A stretch of DNA of 26,268 nucleotides from CAYUXU01 sp964489695. Its GTDB lineage: Bacteria > Bacillota_I > Bacilli_A > Erysipelotrichales > Erysipelotrichaceae. Under the pieces are notes generated by a model. It was not told where the DNA came from. It did no database searches and worked only from the letters and a program-made list of their open reading frames with translations. Position 1 is the stretch's first letter; each line of letters begins with the position of its first letter. A program made the position numbers and the translations under genes. Below are positions 21,920-26,268 of the stretch, in pieces. The DNA lies in contig CAZAZP010000014.1 of assembly GCA_964489695.1 (NCBI GenBank), forward strand, positions 1-26,268. The letters run 5' to 3'.

Positions 21920-23136
21920 TGAAATATTTTCCTTAATCGTTTTAGTGCTTGATAGACTGGTAAAAAAAGCTCAATACTATAATACCAAAACTTTAAAACG
22001 GGTAAATCAAACTCGCCTAGATATTCAACCGCTTCAGCTTGAAAGAAGCTTTTATAAATACTTAAGCCATCATCTAACGTGCCTTCAATTCCGCCTAAAT
22101 TACAACTAAGACAACCTTGTTCTTTCCCCCAGTGGATACCTCGCGCATAACTTAAATAGGAGGCTAAATATTGGCGATAACTCGTATCTACCCCAGCATA
22201 AAGCATTTCACAACTGTGTTGGTATTTGATGGCTAAAAGACAACTTAAATAAACTTCATTTGGACCGCTGGCTTGTTTTTCAGTTAAAAAAGCTAAATCT
22301 TTTAAATAAGAAGCTTCTTGTTCTTGTAAGCGCCGTAGTTGTTTCGTTCCTTGGCTTTGAGTAATTTTCTTTTGGACTACCATCAGTTTAGCTTGTTGCG
22401 AAGCGATAGTCTGGCTAAGATTAAGTTTAGTAGCCACAACTAACACATTTGGCCAAAAAGCTTGATAAAGCCGTTTAAAATAGGCTAAATCCCGTAAATA
22501 AATTTCTTTCCGTTCTTCCGTAAACTTCATGATTTCCGCAAAAATTGGTAATTCCTCGTAAGTTAATCTTACTAGCTCAATCCCCTTATCCGCGGCTTTT
22601 TGGGCATCTTTAAATCCTTTGCTGTAAGTTAAATCAACGCTTTGATAATCTACGATAGCAGTAAAACGCGGTTGCGAAGTCGCATACATATCCAAGTTAA
22701 AACCATGATGCTTAAAACCTAACCTAGTTAAGAGTACTAGTTCTTTATCACTTAGGTTATTAGTTAGTTTACCCTTAGTACTTAACGGATGGATCGCATG
22801 AATTAATGGTGGATCTATCTTGATTAAGACCGCCTTATATTTTCGCGCTACTTTTTTGAGTTCGGTAAAATAAAAACGTAGTAAAGCTTGATCTTGAAAA
22901 TCAATTAACGGACCCCGTGGTAAATAAAAAATAGTTCGCCCTAAAGGTAACTGTTTAATTAAAACTAACCCCGCTGCGATCAATGTTTCTTGCTGATAAA
23001 CACCAGTAAAAAGTACCCCCCAATCATCTTTAACGCTGGGCCAATAACTTGATTGAAAAAAAGAAGCTAGCGGATGAGTCTGACTAAATTGTTCAAAGAT
23101 TGCTGGCGCTAAGTCCGTTTTAAAAGTATAATCCAC
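21916..23136 (-). CDS. FemAB-family peptidoglycan bridge aminoacyltransferase (upstream copy)
   Basis: A 406-residue paralogue of the next gene. N-terminal half: LASFFQSSYWPSVKDDWGVLFTGVYQ and IFYLPRGPLIDF, ending LIKIDPP. A predicted coiled-coil arm spans about residues 239-288 (SQTIASQQAKLMVVQKKI...LRRLQEQEASYLKDL). The C-terminal half has CNLGGIEGTLDDGLSIYKSFFQAEAVEYLGEFDLPV, the usual FemAB ending. Start is GTG (23134-23136) with AAGGAG 7 nt upstream. It is the first gene of a two-gene operon with its own extended -10 promoter. Two tandem copies suggest a bridge of at least two added residues, each enzyme adding one, as for FemX/FemA or MurM/MurN. Confidence 0.9.
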   Translation of the reverse strand: MDYTFKTDLAPAIFEQFSQTHPLASFFQSSYWPSVKDDWGVLFTGVYQQETLIAAGLVLIKQLPLGRTIFYLPRGPLIDFQDQALLRFYFTELKKVARKYKAVLIKIDPPLIHAIHPLSTKGKLTNNLSDKELVLLTRLGFKHHGFNLDMYATSQPRFTAIVDYQSVDLTYSKGFKDAQKAADKGIELVRLTYEELPIFAEIMKFTEERKEIYLRDLAYFKRLYQAFWPNVLVVATKLNLSQTIASQQAKLMVVQKKITQSQGTKQLRRLQEQEASYLKDLAFLTEKQASGPNEVYLSCLLAIKYQHSCEMLYAGVDTSYRQYLASYLSYARGIHWGKEQGCLSCNLGGIEGTLDDGLSIYKSFFQAEAVEYLGEFDLPVLKFWYYSIELFLPVYQALKRLRKIFQ

Positions 23137-23156
23137 CTCATCACTCCTTTGTTATG

Positions 23157-23165
23157 ATTATAACA
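23157..23165 (-). promoter_or_regulatory. Extended -10 promoter of the femAB-like pair
   Basis: TGTTATAAT on the minus strand, about 20 nt before the GTG start. No -35 match is visible. The terminator of the upstream DUF2207 gene lies 30 nt further upstream, so this is an independent unit. Confidence 0.6.
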
Positions 23166-23193
23166 CAGTCGCAAACATTCCATCAGTGTGAAC

Positions 23194-23220
23194 AAAAAAA
23201 GATTGGTTGCCCAATCTTTT
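23194..23220 (-). terminator. Intrinsic terminator of the lemA-DUF2207 unit
   Basis: On the minus strand AAAAGATTGG, loop GCAA and CCAATCTTTT form a 10-bp stem, extended by a T run of seven. It starts 13 nt after the DUF2207 stop codon. Confidence 0.9.
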
Positions 23221-23232
23221 GGTTTATTTCTT

Positions 23233-25161
23233 TTACCAGCGTCCACCGCCACCGCCACCAAAGCCGCCGCCAGAGGAGCCACCGCCAAAGCTACCACCAC
23301 TGCCACCGAAGCCTCCGCCACCGCGGAAACTACCTGAGGATGATTTTGGAGCGGGAATCGAAATAAGATTGGTATTTGCGACCCGCATGGAATTAGCAAA
23401 AGCATTATTAAACATATAAGCATTAAGCATTGGTCCAGTACTGCTTTGATAAAACTCAACTTCAGGAATTTGTAGGTCTTTAAATTGTTCACTCCAAACA
23501 TTAGTTAAGTTTAATGCGTAAGCATAAGGTAAGATATCATAGAAAATATAAGGATTCTCTTCCGCCATCATTTTCAATTGATCTTTATGAACGTACCGAA
23601 TAAATTCTTCTAACCCTAATACCTGGCCATATACCCGTAAACCATAAGCAGTTCTTTTTTCCATGACCGAAGCTAAAAGTATAATAATCGCTGAGCTAAT
23701 CACAGCCATAAAATAAACGATCTTTGGTACTTCAAATAACTGAGCCAATGGATAAAGCCACCAGCCAGCTAAGAGATAGACTAAAATCAACAAGAAAAAC
23801 ATTACAGTCGTATTTTTCTTAGGTTGATTTCTTTGTTGTTTTTTCGTAATTAAGACAGTCATGCCAGCAAAAATCGTCACAATAATACTGACTGCCATGA
23901 TTTCACCAAAGTAAGCCGAAGCATGATTGAGCCAAACGCTATAAAGCATAATCAAAAGAATTGGCATCATTGATAAAACAATAAAGAGAAATTGCAGTTG
24001 TTTTGACTTTGGATCAAATAGCCGGCGATCTTTTTGATTAAATAATTTTAAAATAGCAGTTTTGGTCCGTTCAATTGAAGTATAAAACTTTTCTCTGAGA
24101 CTCTTAGTAGAGACTTCATCTCCACTAGCAAATAGACGGTCAAACATCGTCACTTCATAACTAGGTCGTTGACCAGTTAAGTCTCGAACTTTTTGAAAGC
24201 TAACTTCGCCGGCATCATCTTTAATAATTAAATAGCCATCTTTCGCCCACTCTAAGATAAGCGAAATAACATCCTTATTATCCACCGCATTATCATAAAC
24301 ATAACCTACTTCAGCACTATTGAAACCAACTGGTGGTCCAAACTCAATCGTTTTAACTAACGGTTCATCTTTACCATAACGGAAAAAATCACGGATAGCC
24401 CAGACAGCTAATAAAAAGCCTAAGCCATTAACCATCCAATAACTAAGGTTATAAGTCGGATAAGTAAGATAGCTTTGATCAGTCGCAAGTTTCTGCAAAA
24501 CCGTCACTCCTTCTCTTGCGCCTAAACCGCCAGGAATCTGACAGCTAATACTAGTTCCATTAGTGTTTGGCTCACAAACAGCTCGCGAAGTATCAGTACT
24601 ACCACCCCGACCCACATAAACTTGAAACTCCGAAAAATCAACTGGTTTTGGATAAGTTAGTATAAAACTGAAATTATCGACGATTACATCCCAATCGATA
24701 CCGTTAAGATTATAGTAAAGCAATTGGCCTAAAGCAGGGTGAGTTAATTCTTTACTGACAACCGTATAAGAAATTAGGTATTCTTGTGCTCCTTGTAAAT
24801 ATATATCTGGATCACCAATCCTGATGCTTTCCCCATCTGGAAAAGATTCAACCAAATACGGTTTATTCATGACTTTAATATCTTTAATCGGGAAATACTG
24901 TTCAGTTGTTAATTCACCTTCACCGGGTACAACTTCGCCCCAATTAATCACTGAGCGACTAATTAAGTTACGATAAATACCGCGACTTGGCCATTCGAAA
25001 AAAACCACAATCCGCTCTGTAACTTGATATTCACCATTCGGCATCACCGTCAATTGAACGTGATAGTCTTTAATGCGATAACCTTCATCCAGTGCTTCAG
25101 CTTTCAGTGGTACAGCTAAAAACAGCAATAAGAAGAAAAGACTAAAAATTTTTCTTTTCAT
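23233..25161 (-). CDS. DUF2207 membrane protein with glycine-rich C-terminal tail
   Basis: A 642-residue exported membrane protein. Residues 1-23 form a signal peptide (IFSLFFLLLFLAVPLKAEA). An extracellular beta-rich DUF2207 domain follows (YHVQLTVMPNGEYQVTERIVVFFEWPSRGIYRNL). There is a membrane segment near 245-262, a cytoplasmic region with a winged-helix-like stretch (VISLILEWAKDGYLIIKDDAGEVSFQKV), and four further membrane segments between about 390 and 500. The last 36 residues are a Gly/Ser tail ending GGGGGGRW. Such tails occur often in DUF2207 and TPM-domain proteins that are paired with LemA. Function is unknown; a role in envelope stress or homeostasis is inferred only from family company. 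It lies 36 nt after lemA, with an AGGAGG site. Confidence 0.88.
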   Translation of the reverse strand: MKRKIFSLFFLLLFLAVPLKAEALDEGYRIKDYHVQLTVMPNGEYQVTERIVVFFEWPSRGIYRNLISRSVINWGEVVPGEGELTTEQYFPIKDIKVMNKPYLVESFPDGESIRIGDPDIYLQGAQEYLISYTVVSKELTHPALGQLLYYNLNGIDWDVIVDNFSFILTYPKPVDFSEFQVYVGRGGSTDTSRAVCEPNTNGTSISCQIPGGLGAREGVTVLQKLATDQSYLTYPTYNLSYWMVNGLGFLLAVWAIRDFFRYGKDEPLVKTIEFGPPVGFNSAEVGYVYDNAVDNKDVISLILEWAKDGYLIIKDDAGEVSFQKVRDLTGQRPSYEVTMFDRLFASGDEVSTKSLREKFYTSIERTKTAILKLFNQKDRRLFDPKSKQLQFLFIVLSMMPILLIMLYSVWLNHASAYFGEIMAVSIIVTIFAGMTVLITKKQQRNQPKKNTTVMFFLLILVYLLAGWWLYPLAQLFEVPKIVYFMAVISSAIIILLASVMEKRTAYGLRVYGQVLGLEEFIRYVHKDQLKMMAEENPYIFYDILPYAYALNLTNVWSEQFKDLQIPEVEFYQSSTGPMLNAYMFNNAFANSMRVANTNLISIPAPKSSSGSFRGGGGFGGSGGSFGGGSSGGGFGGGGGGRW

Positions 25162-25197
25162 CTACGCCTCCTTAATGTCTCGCGGAAAACTTAGTAA

Positions 25198-25767
25198 CTA
25201 AAATTCAACTCTAACGTTTTGACGTTGGGCTTCATCAGTAACTTCAAATAAAGCCTTTTTAACAAAGCCGAATAAACCCGCAATAATATTACTTGGTACA
25301 ACAGAGATCTTAGTGTTATATTGGGTCACCACGGCATTATAATATTTCCGAGCTCCCGCAATTTCAGCTTCCATTGTTTTTAATGATTGTTGTAAATCTA
25401 AGAAGTTAGTATTGGCCTTTAGATCAGGATAAGCTTCAGAAATTGCCATCAAGCGGCCTAAAGCCCGAGATAAATCACCTTCAGCAGCTAGTTTTTCTTC
25501 CATGTCTTTCGCATTCATTGCGTTAGAACGAGCAGAGATTACGTTTTCTAAAGTTTCCTTTTCATGTTTGGCGTAACCCTTAACCGTTTCTACTAAGTTA
25601 GGAATTAAATCATAACGTTTAACTAAATGCACATCCATGGCGGAAAATGCTTCATCACACTTATTCCGCATTTTAACTAACGTGTTATAAGTGTTCATTA
25701 CAAATAGAACTAGCATAGCTACGATTACAATACCAATAAAAATTGGATTTGAAACAAACTCTGGCAT
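25198..25767 (-). CDS. lemA: LemA-family protein
   Basis: A 189-residue protein with an N-terminal membrane anchor (about residues 8-25, IFIGIVIVAMLVLFVMN) and a helical-bundle domain. Family features: NTYNTLVKMRNKCDEAFSAMDVHLVKRYDLIPNLVETVKGYAKHE, then ISEAYPDLKANTNFLDLQQSLKTMEAEIAGARKYYNAVVTQYNTKISVVPSNIIAGLFGF. LemA is widespread and its role is not defined. TAGGAGGT lies before the ATG. It forms a two-gene unit with the DUF2207 gene, an arrangement seen in many bacteria. Confidence 0.95.
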   Translation of the reverse strand: MPEFVSNPIFIGIVIVAMLVLFVMNTYNTLVKMRNKCDEAFSAMDVHLVKRYDLIPNLVETVKGYAKHEKETLENVISARSNAMNAKDMEEKLAAEGDLSRALGRLMAISEAYPDLKANTNFLDLQQSLKTMEAEIAGARKYYNAVVTQYNTKISVVPSNIIAGLFGFVKKALFEVTDEAQRQNVRVEF

Positions 25768-25791
25768 ATGATACCTCCTATAATTACTTTC

Positions 25792-25820
25792 ATTATATAT
25801 TTATCAATAATTAAAGACAA
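25792..25820 (-). promoter_or_regulatory. SigA-type promoter of lemA-DUF2207
   Basis: TTGTCT (25815-25820), a 17-nt spacer and perfect TATAAT (25792-25797) on the minus strand, 24 nt before the lemA start. It faces away from the tmRNA promoter, with 20 nt between the two -35 boxes. Confidence 0.75.
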
Positions 25821-25840
25821 GCATATGCACTTTACGGTAC

Positions 25841-25869
25841 TTGAAATTGAATCGGTTAGCGCTTATAAT
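25841..25869 (+). promoter_or_regulatory. SigA-type promoter of the tmRNA gene
   Basis: TTGAAA (25841-25846), a 17-nt spacer and perfect TATAAT (25864-25869). The mature tmRNA 5' G at 25878 is 9 nt after the -10, so transcription may begin at or very near the mature end. Confidence 0.8.
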
Positions 25870-25877
25870 AACTTTAC

Positions 25878-26221
25878 GGGGATGTCTTGGTTTCGACAGG
25901 ATTTCGCTTGATTTAAATTGCAGTGGTGTGACTACCTAAAAGTCAAAACAAAATAACTGAAAACAGATTTGCTTTCGCTGCTTAATTAGTCAACTTTAGA
26001 CTTCAGCGCACCGAACTATCATTGGCTAATGGTGATGATTCAGGTGTCAGATACATTAGCTAAGCTTTATTGTTATCTGGTCAATAAAGTCGAAAACCTC
26101 ACAGATAACCATCAAGTAAAGCGTCTATCCTTAGCTTGATGTACCCTAGATAGACTAAACTGTAGATATTTAAATGTGAGGCACTTTCTGGACAGGGGTT
26201 CAACTCCCCTCATCTCCACCA
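25878..26221 (+). ncRNA. ssrA: tmRNA (transfer-messenger RNA)
   Basis: A one-piece tmRNA of about 344 nt that rescues stalled ribosomes with SmpB and tags the nascent protein for proteolysis. The tRNA-like ends are clear: 5' GGGGATG pairs with 3' CATCTCC, discriminator A, and CCA is encoded (26219-26221). The T arm AGGGGTTCAACTCCCCT precedes the 3' acceptor strand. The 5' part holds the conserved TTTCGACAGG after the acceptor strand. The tag reading frame lies at 25944-25985. Later segments (for example 25999-26035 and 26052-26130) can form hairpins expected for the pseudoknots. No terminator is visible in the 47 nt that remain to the window end. Confidence 0.96.
25944..25985 (+). other. tmRNA proteolysis-tag reading frame
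   Basis: The only frame that gives a proper degradation tag reads QNKITENRFAFAA and then TAA, ending in the hydrophobic AFAA expected for ClpXP recognition. The usual resume site is directly after a GTC; here that frame (codons AAA ACA AAA TAA) would stop after three residues. The real resume codon therefore seems to be CAA, one base earlier, or an A is missing from the run. Confidence 0.7.
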
Positions 26222-26268
26222 AAAGATGCAAGACAAAATTAATTAAGAAAGTTCAGAGAATTAACTCT

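Noticed and set aside
23233..23345. Tandem DNA repeat or CRISPR-like array in the GCC/ACC-rich stretch
   Set aside because: It is coding sequence for the Gly/Ser tail of the DUF2207 protein; units are irregular and codon-based.
23154..23419. Plus-strand frames rich in proline or histidine/arginine opposite the DUF2207 tail
   Set aside because: They are the antisense of the glycine-rich C terminus (GGC/GGT repeats read as Pro or His/Arg codons) and have no ribosome site.
26200..26268. Phage or island attachment site at the 3' end of ssrA
   Set aside because: tmRNA 3' ends are common integration sites, but no integrase, direct repeat or change in composition is visible in the 47 nt that remain.

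Overview
The window looks like core chromosome of an AT-rich, low-GC Gram-positive bacterium (Bacillota, Bacilli or Erysipelotrichia-like). The signs are strong Shine-Dalgarno sites, TTGACA/TATAAT promoters, a T-box leader, lipobox lipoproteins, FemAB-type peptidoglycan bridge enzymes, a GatCAB amidotransferase and a one-piece tmRNA. TGA is a stop (gatA, ligA) and Trp is read from TGG, so the genetic code is standard. The cell-wall genes argue against a wall-less mollicute. I cannot name a species. I see no phage, insertion sequence, CRISPR array or defence locus.

Layout. Positions 1-7212 (minus strand) hold a tightly packed replication/repair and translation cluster, pcrA-ligA-camS-gatC-gatA-gatB, with gatB cut by the left edge. 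The order resembles that of Bacillus. Positions 7359-9135 (plus) hold an RluA-type pseudouridine synthase overlapping an M15/VanY-type D,D-carboxypeptidase. Positions 9138-11525 (minus) hold cardiolipin synthase and a patatin-like phospholipase. A Gfo/Idh/MocA oxidoreductase (plus) faces a GNAT acetyltransferase (minus), and the two stop codons share one bidirectional terminator. Positions 13120-15561 (minus) hold a polar amino-acid ABC transporter behind a T-box riboswitch, preceded by a PHP-family phosphoesterase. Positions 16406-18976 (plus) hold the ferrous-iron system feoA-feoB-Cys-rich protein, with palindromes in its leader. Positions 18977-20605 (minus) hold tRNA-Val, uppP, tRNA-Arg, a terminator and the DNA glycosylase gene tag. 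Positions 20660-23136 (minus) hold two tandem FemAB-like transferases. Positions 23233-25767 (minus) hold lemA and a DUF2207 membrane protein. The tmRNA gene lies divergently at 25878-26221.

Functional themes are the cell envelope (undecaprenyl-PP recycling, bridge formation, stem-peptide trimming, cardiolipin), nutrient uptake (Fe2+, amino acid) and translation quality (GatCAB, T-box, tmRNA, tRNAs). Packing is extreme: many overlaps of 1-29 nt, one convergent gene pair with no gap, and stop codons that double as Shine-Dalgarno or terminator sequence.

I found no clearly undescribed multi-gene system. The points most worth a second look are the T-box with an ambiguous specifier (Ala or Arg), the one-nucleotide offset of the tmRNA tag frame, the two palindromes in the feo leader, the tRNA-uppP-tRNA unit, and the shared stop-codon terminator.
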